DNA of 48,440 nucleotides from an uncultured Pelagibacteraceae bacterium (lineage in GTDB: Bacteria > Pseudomonadota > Alphaproteobacteria > Pelagibacterales > Pelagibacteraceae). The position numbers were made by a program, and so were the translations under genes. Each line of letters starts with the position of its first letter. Within the stretch, counting starts at the first letter, position 1. Of this stretch, positions 17,275 to 25,691 are shown in pieces. The notes under the pieces were generated by a model. It had not been told where the DNA came from, did not search any database, and saw nothing but the letters and a program-made list of their open reading frames with translations. The stretch is taken from positions 1 through 48,440 of the forward strand of contig CACNRP010000004.1 of NCBI GenBank assembly GCA_902622955.1, read 5' to 3'.

Positions 17275-17790
17275 TTAATCATCCGCATGAACTTTTTCGT
17301 CTTTTTCATGTTTTTCTTGAGCTGCAATTGTATACTTAGCTACTGGTCTTGCCATTAGTCTTTTTAATCCAATGGGCTCTGCTGTATCCAAGCAGTATCC
17401 GTATGTATCTTCTCTAATTCTTCTTAACGCCTTATCAATTTCTGAAATTAATTTAATTTGTCTATTTATAGCTTTCATTTCCACATTGTTATCAATATAA
17501 GAATTTGCTTGATCGACAATATCAGCAGAAATATTATTGTCATCCATGCCACCATTATAAAGAGCCTCATTATTAGCTTTGATCAATTCCTTCTTCCATT
17601 CAGTCAGTCTCATTCTAAAATATACCTTATGTTTTTCACACATATATTTTTCAGTATCTTTTGGAACATAGGTTTTTGAAATTTTTACAGGGCCCTTAGG
17701 AGTTATTTTAGCTGCAATTGGTTTTGTTTTACTTACAACTTTAGTTTTAGGTTTTAATACTTTTTTCTTCGCTTTAGCAGTTTTTGGCAT
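17275..17790 (-). CDS. dksA: DksA-family RNA polymerase-binding regulator, zinc-site-poor
   Basis: This 171-residue protein has a long basic N-terminal tail (Ala/Lys/Pro rich, about 1-45), a coiled coil (about 50-125) with the tip motif D90-x-x-D93-x-A95, and the C-terminal globular zone TYGYCLDTAEPIGLKRLMARP. DksA binds the RNA polymerase secondary channel and with ppGpp retunes rRNA and amino-acid promoters. Aligned to E. coli DksA, only one of the four zinc cysteines is kept (C133); the others are T136, T154 and A157. Other alphaproteobacterial DksA proteins also lose these residues. It stands alone on the minus strand. TraR or a short DksA paralog is less likely given the length and intact tip. 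Confidence 0.9.
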   Translation of the reverse strand: MPKTAKAKKKVLKPKTKVVSKTKPIAAKITPKGPVKISKTYVPKDTEKYMCEKHKVYFRMRLTEWKKELIKANNEALYNGGMDDNNISADIVDQANSYIDNNVEMKAINRQIKLISEIDKALRRIREDTYGYCLDTAEPIGLKRLMARPVAKYTIAAQEKHEKDEKVHADD

Positions 17791-17868
17791 TGAGTAATTT
17801 TAATCGCTGGAAGTATATTCAGCAAATTAAGGGTGTCAAGCAAGCTTAATTGATATAAATATTTATAA

Positions 17869-19191
17869 ATGACCATTAATAACAAAAATATTAATAATGT
17901 TTTTTATATTTTTGTAATAGCCCATCTTATTTTTTGGACCTTGATTCCTTCGCTGACAAATAACAATTTACCTTTAGATACAATTGAGGCTTTAGCATGG
18001 GGAAGTAATTTAGATTGGGGTTTTAACAAACATCCACCAATGAGTGCATTTATTACAGAAATTATTTTCTTAATTTTTGGATCTCAAGATTGGGTTTATT
18101 ATTTATTAAGTCAAATTTTTGTAATTATTTCATTTTATTATGTATTTAAACTTTCATATGAAATTATTAATAATAATTTTTTAGCTTTAATTTCAGTTTT
18201 ATTAATTGAGTCAATTTACTTCTATAATTTTACAACACCTGAATTTAATGTGAATGTTTGCCAATTACCTTTTTGGACTTTAACAGTTTATTATTCTTGG
18301 AAAATATATAATGAGAAGAATATTAAATTTTGGGATTGTTTCTTAGTTGGTTTGTTTGCCGCATTCGGTTTTTTGTCAAAATACTTATTTATTTATTTAT
18401 TAGTTTCTATTGAACTATTATTTATTTATTTAATTTTTTTTAGGAAAGAGAAAAAATTTGATTTTAAATATCTTATAACTCTTGAAGTATTTTTAGTCGC
18501 ATTAGTCCCTCATATTATTTGGTTAAATAATAATGAATTTATTACTATTACTTATGGATTAGCCAGAACTGGTTTAGAACAATCGAGTTTTTTAGATCAT
18601 TTTAAGTATCCATTGATATTTGTATTAAAACAAATAGGAATATTGATACCATTTTTATTTTTAAACTGGTTATTAGTGAAAAAAGTTAAGATAAGATTAA
18701 ATTTCAAAGATAAAAAGTTACTTTTTTTACTTACTATTAATATTTTACCAATTTTTTTTATGTTTTTAACATCTTTATTTATTGGCTCAAAAATCAGAAC
18801 TATGTGGATGACGCCTTTCTATTTATTTTTTGGAACATTATTTGTCTATTTATTACAAACTCAAATTAATTTTAAACGTTTAAAAAGATTTATGATTGGA
18901 TTTGTTTGCTTTTTCTTCTTATCTCCAATGCTTTATGCATACATTTCGATTTCAAAAGATAACAAGAGAACCGATTATCCAGGTAAAGAAATTGCATTAA
19001 AAACACAATACGCATGGGATCAACAGTTTAGTACTACTATCGAGGTTGTTTTGGGTAATGAGTGGAATGCAGGAAATTTGTCTTATCATTTGAAGTCACG
19101 ACCAGTATGGGAGGGTGTAGTTAAAAGGGAAAAACTTGATCAATTGAAAGATTATATGTGTCTTGATAATGTTTGTGTAGGATCTAGGTAG
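17869..19191 (+). CDS. GT39-like (ArnT/PMT family) membrane glycosyltransferase
   Basis: This 440-residue polytopic protein has about ten hydrophobic segments. The first periplasmic loop holds DTIEALAWGSNLDWGFNKHPP: the acidic residues and the F-K-H-P-P block are hallmarks of the ArnT/PMT-type (PMT_2) enzymes, which move a sugar from a polyprenyl-phosphate donor to a lipid, glycan or protein in the periplasm. No ArnT C-terminal domain is obvious. The GT2 gene begins at the very next base. Such a GT2 typically makes the polyprenyl-P-sugar that a GT39 enzyme uses, so the two probably act together. The acceptor is unknown. Confidence 0.8.
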   Translation: MTINNKNINNVFYIFVIAHLIFWTLIPSLTNNNLPLDTIEALAWGSNLDWGFNKHPPMSAFITEIIFLIFGSQDWVYYLLSQIFVIISFYYVFKLSYEIINNNFLALISVLLIESIYFYNFTTPEFNVNVCQLPFWTLTVYYSWKIYNEKNIKFWDCFLVGLFAAFGFLSKYLFIYLLVSIELLFIYLIFFRKEKKFDFKYLITLEVFLVALVPHIIWLNNNEFITITYGLARTGLEQSSFLDHFKYPLIFVLKQIGILIPFLFLNWLLVKKVKIRLNFKDKKLLFLLTINILPIFFMFLTSLFIGSKIRTMWMTPFYLFFGTLFVYLLQTQINFKRLKRFMIGFVCFFFLSPMLYAYISISKDNKRTDYPGKEIALKTQYAWDQQFSTTIEVVLGNEWNAGNLSYHLKSRPVWEGVVKREKLDQLKDYMCLDNVCVGSR

Positions 19192-20061
19192 ATGAAATAC
19201 ATAATATTAATACCAATTTATAATGACAGAGAGTCTTTAAAATTACTTATTGAAAATATTAATAAAGAAATAAAAGATTTAAATTCTGATATATCAATTG
19301 TAGTAGTTAATGATGGTTCTTCTCAACAAGTAATAGACTCTTATCCATATACAGAAAACATCAATTCTTTTGAGATTGTAAATATGAGGGAAAATATCGG
19401 TCATACAAGATGCATTGCCACAGGTTTAAAATATATTTTTGAAAAAAAAGAATTTGATTTTGTAATACCTATGGATGGAGATGGGGAAGATAGACCTGAT
19501 GAAATTAAAAATTTTATAAAATTAAGTGAACAAATGAGCAATAGATCTATCATAGGTGAAAGAGTTAAAAGATCTGAAGGTTTTTTTTTTCAATTATGTT
19601 ATCAATTTCATAAATTTTTAACTTATGCATTTACTGGGCAATCTATAAAATTTGGTAATTTTACTTGCCTATCTAGATCAACAGTAAAAAAACTATTAGA
19701 AGAAAAATCTACATGGAATAGTTTTTCTGGGTCTTTAAAAAAAGTAGAAAATGATTTGGAGCCTATTCCCTCAATTAGAGGAAAAAGATATTTTGGCCCA
19801 TCTAAAATGAGTTTTTTTAGTTTAATAAGACACTCTCTTTCAATAATTAGTGTTTTCAGAAAAACTGTTCTAGTTAGATCAGCTTTATTTATAGTTTTTT
19901 ATATTTTGTTAATTAAAAGCTATGCTTCAGTAATAACTTCAATACCTTTAGTTTTATTATTAATAATGATTTATTCTATTTCTAGTTTAGCTTTAAGAGA
20001 AAACGTTGAGGAATTTAATAATGCCTTAACAAATATTCACGATATTGATAAGGTTAAATAG
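19192..20061 (+). CDS. GT2 glycosyltransferase, polyprenyl-phosphate sugar synthase-like
   Basis: This 289-residue protein has an N-terminal GT-A domain: the nucleotide-sugar strand VVVNDGSS (about residues 38-45), then IGHTRCIATGLKYIF and the acidic catalytic stretch MDGDGEDRPDEI. Two hydrophobic segments close to the C terminus (about 225-270) anchor it in the membrane. This is the layout of DPM1/ArnC/GtrB-like enzymes that load a sugar onto undecaprenyl phosphate at the cytoplasmic face. It starts immediately after the GT39-like gene stop and is surely co-transcribed with it. Sugar identity cannot be read from sequence. Confidence 0.82.
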   Translation: MKYIILIPIYNDRESLKLLIENINKEIKDLNSDISIVVVNDGSSQQVIDSYPYTENINSFEIVNMRENIGHTRCIATGLKYIFEKKEFDFVIPMDGDGEDRPDEIKNFIKLSEQMSNRSIIGERVKRSEGFFFQLCYQFHKFLTYAFTGQSIKFGNFTCLSRSTVKKLLEEKSTWNSFSGSLKKVENDLEPIPSIRGKRYFGPSKMSFFSLIRHSLSIISVFRKTVLVRSALFIVFYILLIKSYASVITSIPLVLLLIMIYSISSLALRENVEEFNNALTNIHDIDKVK

Positions 20062-20079
20062 TAATAAAATTATAAGGGT

Positions 20080-21516
20080 ATGAAAAACTTTTTTAGAAAA
20101 GTTGCTTTTGGAATAGGTCCTAATGAAGATGTTCCATCAGATCCTTTAAAATGGGCGCTTAATCAATTGGATGAAGTTCCAGATCTGAGTTGGCAAGGAA
20201 AAATATATTCAGAAAAGGAATTAAGAAAACACTATAGAGATTGGGTTTATGGAGATAGAAAGGTTTTAAGAAAAAAGTATAAAGATAACAAAATACTGTA
20301 TAAAACTCATAAAGATATTCTTAGACATAAAACAGGACAAAAGTTTTGGGAGTCTTTAGAAATTGCAATAAGACATAATGAAGGAATTAATAGCAGTCAT
20401 CCAGTTTTAGCAAAATTATGGATGTTCTGGGGAAATTTTTTTGCAATTAGTGAAAAAGATTTTTTAGCAAATTACTCAACAGGTGCATATCAAAGAGAAA
20501 TTATTAGACCAAGCCTAAATCATTCATTTGAAAAAGTGGTTTATGATGTGACTACTTCCTGGGCTATGATACATCATTTGGATAACAGTGAGAGTGCAGG
20601 ACCCAAAAGTATTACTGCAAGAGAAGACTGGAGAAAAAAAAAGAAAAAGCCAGCAACGATTAATGAAAATCATGCTAGAGAACTTTTAGAGCTTCATACA
20701 GTTTCACCTAAAGCTGGCTATACACAAGAAGACGTAATTCAACTTGCATATGTTATGACTGGATGGCAACATAGATGGAGTAAAACAAGATTAGAAACAG
20801 GAAATGTTTGGTTTAATTCTGAATATCATCAGCCAGGTAAAAAAAAAGTTTTAGGAAAACAATACAAAAGTGGAAAAAAAACTCTAGCAGTAGTTATTAA
20901 AGATTTAGTAAACCACCCTAATTGTAGAGATTTTGTTGCAGAAAGACTCTGTAAATTCTTAATCACAGATGAGCCTACAAAAGAGATGAAGCAGCCGATT
21001 ATTGATGCTTTTGAAAAATCTGATGGACAAATGACAGAGATACACAAGGCTGCAATAAAAGTAGCATTCGATTACAACGATAAATATAAAAAATTTCAAA
21101 CACCTGAAAATTGGTTAATTCAGATTGCAAAAATTGCAGATTTAAATTGGCCACCTTCACCGGATCTAATGGATAAGTATGAGCTTGGTCAAAAGCCATT
21201 TGCATCACATCGAGAACCAGAGCGGCTTTTGAGAAATATTGGTCATCATCCTTACAGAGCAAAACAACCAAATGGTTGGTCAGATCACTCTGATGATTGG
21301 ATTTCACCAGAATTATTAATCAGAAGACTTGTATATGCAAAAGCAAGTCATAATTTTGCTAAAATGGAAAATAATAAAAATGCTTCATATTATGAAAGCA
21401 TTGTCGAAAAAAATTTCGATAATCCAAGTAAAATAATGAAATACATAAATCAAAAAAATAGGTCTGTTGAAAAACATACTTTACTTTTTAACCACCCGGA
21501 GTTTTTAAAAGCATGA
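20080..21516 (+). CDS. DUF1800 family protein
   Basis: This 478-residue protein is assigned to DUF1800 by the signature NENHARELLELHTV (residues 195-208) followed by GYTQEDVIQLAYVMTGW, with flanking blocks RLCKFLI and HPYRAKQPNGWSDHSDDW. DUF1800 proteins have no known activity; they are commonly encoded beside a DUF1501 protein, as here, where the next gene starts inside this one (four-base overlap). No signal peptide or Tat motif is seen at the start (MKNFFRKVAFGIGPNED), unlike its partner, so it may be exported by hitch-hiking with the Tat-exported neighbour or stay cytoplasmic. It follows the glycosyltransferase pair by 18 bases. Confidence 0.88.
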   Translation: MKNFFRKVAFGIGPNEDVPSDPLKWALNQLDEVPDLSWQGKIYSEKELRKHYRDWVYGDRKVLRKKYKDNKILYKTHKDILRHKTGQKFWESLEIAIRHNEGINSSHPVLAKLWMFWGNFFAISEKDFLANYSTGAYQREIIRPSLNHSFEKVVYDVTTSWAMIHHLDNSESAGPKSITAREDWRKKKKKPATINENHARELLELHTVSPKAGYTQEDVIQLAYVMTGWQHRWSKTRLETGNVWFNSEYHQPGKKKVLGKQYKSGKKTLAVVIKDLVNHPNCRDFVAERLCKFLITDEPTKEMKQPIIDAFEKSDGQMTEIHKAAIKVAFDYNDKYKKFQTPENWLIQIAKIADLNWPPSPDLMDKYELGQKPFASHREPERLLRNIGHHPYRAKQPNGWSDHSDDWISPELLIRRLVYAKASHNFAKMENNKNASYYESIVEKNFDNPSKIMKYINQKNRSVEKHTLLFNHPEFLKA

Positions 21517-22661
21517 AGATATCAAGAAGAGATTTTTTAAAAACTACAGCGCTTACGTCATTATATTTTGCTGGTTTTGGAGCACCCGCTTATGCCTCTG
21601 GGCCAAAAAAAAATTTAGTAATAATTATGCTACGTGGCGGAATGGATGGCTTATGTGCAATTCCAATTAAAGGTGATAAAAATTTTGAAAAATTAAGAAG
21701 TAAAATTAATCTTGAAACAACTTTAAAATTAACGTCTGATTTTGATTTACACCCAGCATTAAAAACATTTAAAAATCTTTGGGATCAAAACTTAAGTGCA
21801 GCAGTGCATGCAACAAATATTCCTTATACAGGTAGATCACATTTTGATGGTCAAAATTTAATGGAGTCGGGTGGAAAAATTCCTTACCAAGAAAAATCAG
21901 GTTGGCTTGGAAGAGGTATGAAATCAGCTGGGTTAACAGGACAAGGATTAGCTTTGGCTTTACCAATGCCTCTATTAATTAGAGGTGTTCCAATGAATAA
22001 TAATTATTTTCCTGTAGGTCGTAGTCTGCCATATCCTGCTACTCTAGAATTAATTAAACAAGCATACAAAGAGCATGATGAGAAATTGTTAAGTGAAAAT
22101 TTAGAAATCATTTTAAATAGAGATTTTAACAATAGGTCGAGAGATGATGCTTGGATTTTAGCCTCAAGTGCTGGTACAGAGTTATCAAAACCTGATGGAC
22201 CTAAAGTTGCGGTATTTGAAGTAGACGGTTTCGATACTCATGCTGCACAAGGAGCAACAGATGGGGCCCATGCAGATTGCCTATCAGATTATGACAATAT
22301 CGTTAGGTCATTAAAATCTTCAATGTCCGAAGAGGCATTTAATAATACTTTAGTGCTTACTCTTACAGAGTTTGGAAGAACAATTAAACAGAACAGTAGT
22401 AATGGAACAGAGCACGGTTACGGATCAGCTATCTTGATGGCAGGTGGACTAGTTAAAAAAGCACAAGTTCATACAGATTGGCCAGGACTAAAGAAAAAAG
22501 AATTATTTGAAGGAAGAGATTTAAATTCAACAATTGATGCAAGAGCAATTTATGCCTCAGCAATGTCCACAGTTTTTGATATAGATTTTAAAAAAATTCA
22601 AAAAGAAGTATTCTGGGGAGAAAATTTACAAAATTTTTCGGATAAACTTTTTAAAACTTGA
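21513..22661 (+). CDS. DUF1501 family protein with twin-arginine export signal
   Basis: This 382-residue protein starts with a Tat signal: SRRDFLK at residues 4-10, a hydrophobic stretch and a probable AYA cleavage site near residue 28. Family blocks: LRGGMDGLCAIPI, HATNIPYTGRSHFDGQNLMES, EVDGFDTHAAQG and LTEFGRTIKQNSSNGTEHGYGS. The Asp/His-rich blocks suggest a metal-binding, possibly alkaline-phosphatase-like fold, but the activity is not known. Tat export implies folding or cofactor loading before crossing the membrane, so the mature protein is periplasmic or secreted. It overlaps the DUF1800 gene by four bases and the PL7-like gene by one (TGATG), so all three are probably translated together. 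Confidence 0.9.
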   Translation: MKISRRDFLKTTALTSLYFAGFGAPAYASGPKKNLVIIMLRGGMDGLCAIPIKGDKNFEKLRSKINLETTLKLTSDFDLHPALKTFKNLWDQNLSAAVHATNIPYTGRSHFDGQNLMESGGKIPYQEKSGWLGRGMKSAGLTGQGLALALPMPLLIRGVPMNNNYFPVGRSLPYPATLELIKQAYKEHDEKLLSENLEIILNRDFNNRSRDDAWILASSAGTELSKPDGPKVAVFEVDGFDTHAAQGATDGAHADCLSDYDNIVRSLKSSMSEEAFNNTLVLTLTEFGRTIKQNSSNGTEHGYGSAILMAGGLVKKAQVHTDWPGLKKKELFEGRDLNSTIDARAIYASAMSTVFDIDFKKIQKEVFWGENLQNFSDKLFKT

Positions 22662-23590
22662 TGAAAAAAATCCTAACGATTATTATATTAATTTTATCTT
22701 TCAGTATTCCAGCACAATCAAATGAATGGAAAAATAAAAATAAATGGAAAATATCTTGTGGTGTAGTCGACAAAGAGTCTTTAATTGTAAATGGAAAAAG
22801 TAAAAGGTATTCAAAAAATGAATTTAAATTAGTGGATGTAGTTTTCAAACTTGATAAGGGTGAAGTTGGAAGTTGTCCTACAGATAAAAAACCAGCAGGA
22901 GGATACCCTTATTCTGGAAGACAAGAAATAACTCATAAACTTCCAATCGGACATACTATTTTTGAGACGGATATTACTATTGACGGTGCTCCATCAGCTA
23001 GATCAACTATATTTCAAATCCACGATGGTAGAAATAGTGGTGCTCCACCGTCATGGGTTGGAATTGATGTTGGTTGGAAAATTATTCAAAAATTTCCTAA
23101 AGGAGAATGTTCAAAAGAAAATTGTAAAATGCTGGAATTAATAACTTTAGAAACTGGTAAGACATATAGGTTTAAAGCTGAAATAGACTATCAAAAAAAA
23201 GCAAAATTTTTATCTGTTAAATATTATCTTGATGATAAATTTATACTTCATCATTACGATGTTCCACTTTTAACAAAAACAACGGACGGACCTTATGGAC
23301 CAACCAAACCTTATATTAAAATTGGTATTTACAGAATTGGTGAAACAGGAACCACAACTTATACTTATAAAAATTTAATAGTAAAAACTAAAAAAAAGTC
23401 ATCATTTGAAAAGGTTGATACTTCTGCTGAGTTCATTGTGGTTGTAAAAAATAAAATTGACAAAAATATTTTAATTAAAATTAAAGGTTTTGGTAAAGAA
23501 AAAGTTGTTGAAAAAGCTATGAATGAATGTATGAAAACAAATGCAGATGGTTGTTATGTTCATTACTCTAGCAAGGTTGCAAAGTTTTAA
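22661..23590 (+). CDS. Exported PL7-like polysaccharide lyase-fold protein with extra C-terminal domain
   Basis: About 309 residues from ATG at 22661 (a TTG one codon earlier also opens the frame). A signal peptide (residues 1-20, ending near PAQS) is followed by a beta-rich domain to about 245. It carries counterparts of the three signature regions of family 7 alginate lyases: SGRQEI (R87/E89), FQIH (Q119, H121) and YIKIGIYR (Y218-R225). PL20 and related jelly-roll lyases are alternatives. A further segment of about 55 residues with NECMKTNADGCYVHY resembles a small Cys-paired domain not expected in PL7. Substrate and activity are unproven; it may bind rather than cleave glycan. It is last gene of the plus-strand cassette. 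Confidence 0.62.
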   Translation: MKKILTIIILILSFSIPAQSNEWKNKNKWKISCGVVDKESLIVNGKSKRYSKNEFKLVDVVFKLDKGEVGSCPTDKKPAGGYPYSGRQEITHKLPIGHTIFETDITIDGAPSARSTIFQIHDGRNSGAPPSWVGIDVGWKIIQKFPKGECSKENCKMLELITLETGKTYRFKAEIDYQKKAKFLSVKYYLDDKFILHHYDVPLLTKTTDGPYGPTKPYIKIGIYRIGETGTTTYTYKNLIVKTKKKSSFEKVDTSAEFIVVVKNKIDKNILIKIKGFGKEKVVEKAMNECMKTNADGCYVHYSSKVAKF

Positions 23591-23600
23591 GTAAAAAAAT

Positions 23601-23822
23601 TTAGCAGCAACTACAACTTTTTTTATTTTTTGTAGTTTCTTTTTCAGCTTTAGTGGCTTCTAGTTCTTTTTGCTCATCTTCAAGGGCTTTTTGTTTCTTT
23701 GAAATTTTATCTTCAAAATAATCATAAAGAGAAGCAAAGCCTAATTTAGAGGCTTTTTTTTCCTCGTAATTTCTTCTCCCTTTAAGGTTTTCAATTAATT
23801 TGACTATTTCTTGGTCCTGCAT
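23601..23822 (-). CDS. Small coiled-coil protein with CSCC tail
   Basis: This 73-residue protein starts at ATG 23822, 31 bases after umuC on the same strand. A longer frame reaching 23957 would run back through the umuC coding region and is not favoured. The N-terminal half contains GRRNYEEKKASKLGFASLYDYF; a charged Lys/Glu coiled coil follows (about 35-65), and the protein ends with KKSCSCC. The three terminal cysteines suggest metal binding, thiol chemistry or lipid/membrane attachment, but no family is recognised. Position suggests co-transcription with umuDC under LexA control. Confidence 0.6.
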   Translation of the reverse strand: MQDQEIVKLIENLKGRRNYEEKKASKLGFASLYDYFEDKISKKQKALEDEQKELEATKAEKETTKNKKSCSCC

Positions 23823-23853
23823 GCTTTCTTTTTTATTAAAAAGATTTGATAAA

Positions 23854-25131
23854 TCAAGCTCTAATAGTTGGCAAACAATAAAAGTCGGCTGTATCAATTT
23901 TAGAGGAATATTGCCTTCGCATATTCCATTTTTTGTGAACCCCAGCACTAGCAACACTTAAAGTAGATCTTCCATATCGATGATTGGTATTATCAATTGA
24001 TCTCATTAAGCTATTTATTTTTTCATCCTTTTCAGAAGTAAATAAATTTGTTTTGTCACTAGCATTAGATAATCCTGTAAGCATGACACCTGCTTTTTGA
24101 TAACGATATCCATTTTTAAAAATACTCTCAAGTATTGAAACTGCTGTCTTAACTGTTTCAATACTATTGTTCGTTGCAATAGGAAAATCAACTGTCTTTG
24201 CATTTGAATAATATCCAAAGTTTCTTTGGAAAGGACTAGTTCTAACAAATACTGTAATTGCTTTTGCAACTAAAGACTCTGATCTAATCTTTTCAGAAGC
24301 ATTCAAACAATAATTTGCAACTGCTTCTTTTAATTCTTGGAAAGTTTCTATTCTTTTACCGAATGATCTTGAAACTACACAGCTCTTTCTTTTAGTGGTA
24401 GTTGTCTCTAAACCTATACAAGAAACTCCTCTAAGTTCCATCGCAGTTCTTGAGCTTAAAACATTTGATGATTTTTTAATCCAGGTATTAGATTTATTTT
24501 TTAACTGTTTGGCATTGTAAATCCCATGTTTTTTATAAAACTTAGTCAATTGTCTTCCAACACCCCAGACATCATTGATTTCTACTTTTTCTAAAATAGG
24601 ATCTAAGTTTTCTATTCCAATTAAACTTGTAACACCTGATTGTTTTTTCTTTGCAATATGATTTGCAACTTTACTTAAAGTTTTTGTTTTTGCTATTCCA
24701 ATACTTGTTGGAATACCAGTCCATTGTAAAACTGTTTCTCTAATTTCTTTTCCAACCTTTTCTACATCTTGATCTGGAAAATTTGATAAATCTAAAAATG
24801 CTTCATCAATTGAATACACTTCTATTTCTGAATTAAATCTTTTAAGTGTTCGCATCACTCTTCTAGATAAATCCCCATATAAAGAATAGTTTGAAGAAAA
24901 TACTTCAACTTTATTTTTAAGAATAATATCTTTTGCTTTAAAGTAAGGTTCACCCATTTTAATCCCTAAAGCTTTTGCTTCATTTGATCTTGAAATGATA
25001 CAGCCATCATTATTAGATAAAACAACAACTGGTTTTCTTCTTATTTTAGGATTAAATAATCGCTCACAAGAAACATAAAAAGAATTACAGTCAATTAATG
25101 CTATTTTTTTAGTATGTAGAATGGATGACAT
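23854..25131 (-). CDS. umuC: DNA polymerase V catalytic subunit UmuC
   Basis: This 425-residue Y-family polymerase performs translesion synthesis. Catalytic acids are D14 ([13 protein letters not shown]) and D109/E110 ([10 protein letters not shown]). The UmuC-specific blocks [23 protein letters not shown] and [15 protein letters not shown] are intact, and the RTSPF and YYSNAK stretches of the little-finger region are present. The start at 25131 is chosen because a GGGGAG ribosome site (25141-25146) stands nine bases ahead of it, while the upstream TTG at 25140 would abut that site. The start and ribosome site lie inside the 3' end of umuD (23-base overlap), so translation is coupled. Length and motifs argue for UmuC over DinB. 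Confidence 0.94.
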   Translation of the reverse strand: MSSILHTKKIALIDCNSFYVSCERLFNPKIRRKPVVVLSNNDGCIISRSNEAKALGIKMGEPYFKAKDIILKNKVEVFSSNYSLYGDLSRRVMRTLKRFNSEIEVYSIDEAFLDLSNFPDQDVEKVGKEIRETVLQWTGIPTSIGIAKTKTLSKVANHIAKKKQSGVTSLIGIENLDPILEKVEINDVWGVGRQLTKFYKKHGIYNAKQLKNKSNTWIKKSSNVLSSRTAMELRGVSCIGLETTTTKRKSCVVSRSFGKRIETFQELKEAVANYCLNASEKIRSESLVAKAITVFVRTSPFQRNFGYYSNAKTVDFPIATNNSIETVKTAVSILESIFKNGYRYQKAGVMLTGLSNASDKTNLFTSEKDEKINSLMRSIDNTNHRYGRSTLSVASAGVHKKWNMRRQYSSKIDTADFYCLPTIRA

Positions 25132-25504
25132 AAGTAACAACTCCCCAAATAAAAATATCTTGCTCTTCGTTAATTAAAATTCTGTCAGAAAATTCTTTAG
25201 ATCCAGAGGTTAAAAATTTTTTATCCCTTTCTTGAACTAAAGTTTTAACTACAAGTTCATCATGAACATTTGCAATCACAGTTGAAAAGTTTTTTGGTTT
25301 TAAACTTTTATCGACGACTAATAAGTCTCCATCATTTATTCCAACATCGACCATTGATTTTCCTTGGACTCTGATGATGAAAGTTGCTGGAACATTTTTG
25401 ATTAAATGCATGTTCAAATCAATATCTTCTTCGATATAATCAGTGGCAGGGGAAGGAAAACCAGCGCCTGCTTTATGCAAATAATAAGGGATTGTTAGTT
25501 TCAT
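25109..25504 (-). CDS. umuD: UmuD, S24-family self-cleaving SOS protein
   Basis: This 131-residue protein becomes the polymerase V accessory subunit after RecA-stimulated self-cleavage. The cleavage site is A14-G15 in [12 protein letters not shown], matching E. coli Cys24-Gly25. The Ser-Lys dyad is S50 (QGKSM) and K87 (VVKTL), with the same 37-residue spacing as E. coli S60/K97. The N-terminal arm is about ten residues shorter than in E. coli. There is no DNA-binding domain, which rules out LexA. It is the first gene of umuD-umuC-(CSCC protein), driven by the promoter and LexA box immediately upstream. Confidence 0.93.
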   Translation of the reverse strand: MKLTIPYYLHKAGAGFPSPATDYIEEDIDLNMHLIKNVPATFIIRVQGKSMVDVGINDGDLLVVDKSLKPKNFSTVIANVHDELVVKTLVQERDKKFLTSGSKEFSDRILINEEQDIFIWGVVTYVIHSTY

Positions 25505-25519
25505 GTTCTTGTTTTGTTC
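25505..25519 (-). promoter_or_regulatory. LexA (SOS) box of alphaproteobacterial type
   Basis: GTTC-N7-GTTC is present exactly (25505-25508 and 25516-25519), the alphaproteobacterial LexA-binding consensus. It directly abuts the umuD start codon and lies just downstream of the -10 box, so bound LexA would cover the transcription start and the ribosome entry site. Confidence 0.85.
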
Positions 25520-25522
25520 TAA

Positions 25523-25551
25523 TTTATAGCTTATTTATTTCATACACTCAA
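25523..25551 (-). promoter_or_regulatory. Sigma70-type umuDC promoter
   Basis: On the minus strand, -35 TTGAGT (25546-25551) and -10 TATAAA (25523-25528) are 17 bases apart. The predicted start lies in or next to the LexA box, leaving a leader of roughly 15 bases or fewer and no Shine-Dalgarno sequence before umuD. Confidence 0.8.
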
Positions 25552-25575
25552 GAGGTTGTATTTTGAGTCTGTAAC

Positions 25576-25596
25576 TGAATCAAAAGTGAATCAAAA
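25576..25596. repeat. Tandem direct repeat upstream of umuD
   Basis: TGAATCAAAA occurs twice (25576-25585 and 25587-25596) with a one-base spacer, an 11-base period, about one helical turn. It lies upstream of the umuD promoter and ahead of the divergent VOC gene. It might be a binding site or a chance repeat. Confidence 0.5.
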
Positions 25597-25691
25597 CGTG
25601 AACATCCAAACTACATTTTGTATGCTTGTGGATAACTTCAACCACTAGTAGTTTAAGTTGGTTATTAAGTTATATAAATTTTAATTTGATT

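Noticed and set aside
23823..23957. Longer version of the CSCC protein starting at 23957
   Set aside because: It would be translated from within the 3' end of umuC in another frame; ATG 23822 lies just after the umuC stop.
25626..25691. Upstream extension of the VOC protein
   Set aside because: The added residues (MWITSTTSSLSWLLSY...) are not part of the VOC fold; ATG 25692 matches the usual start.
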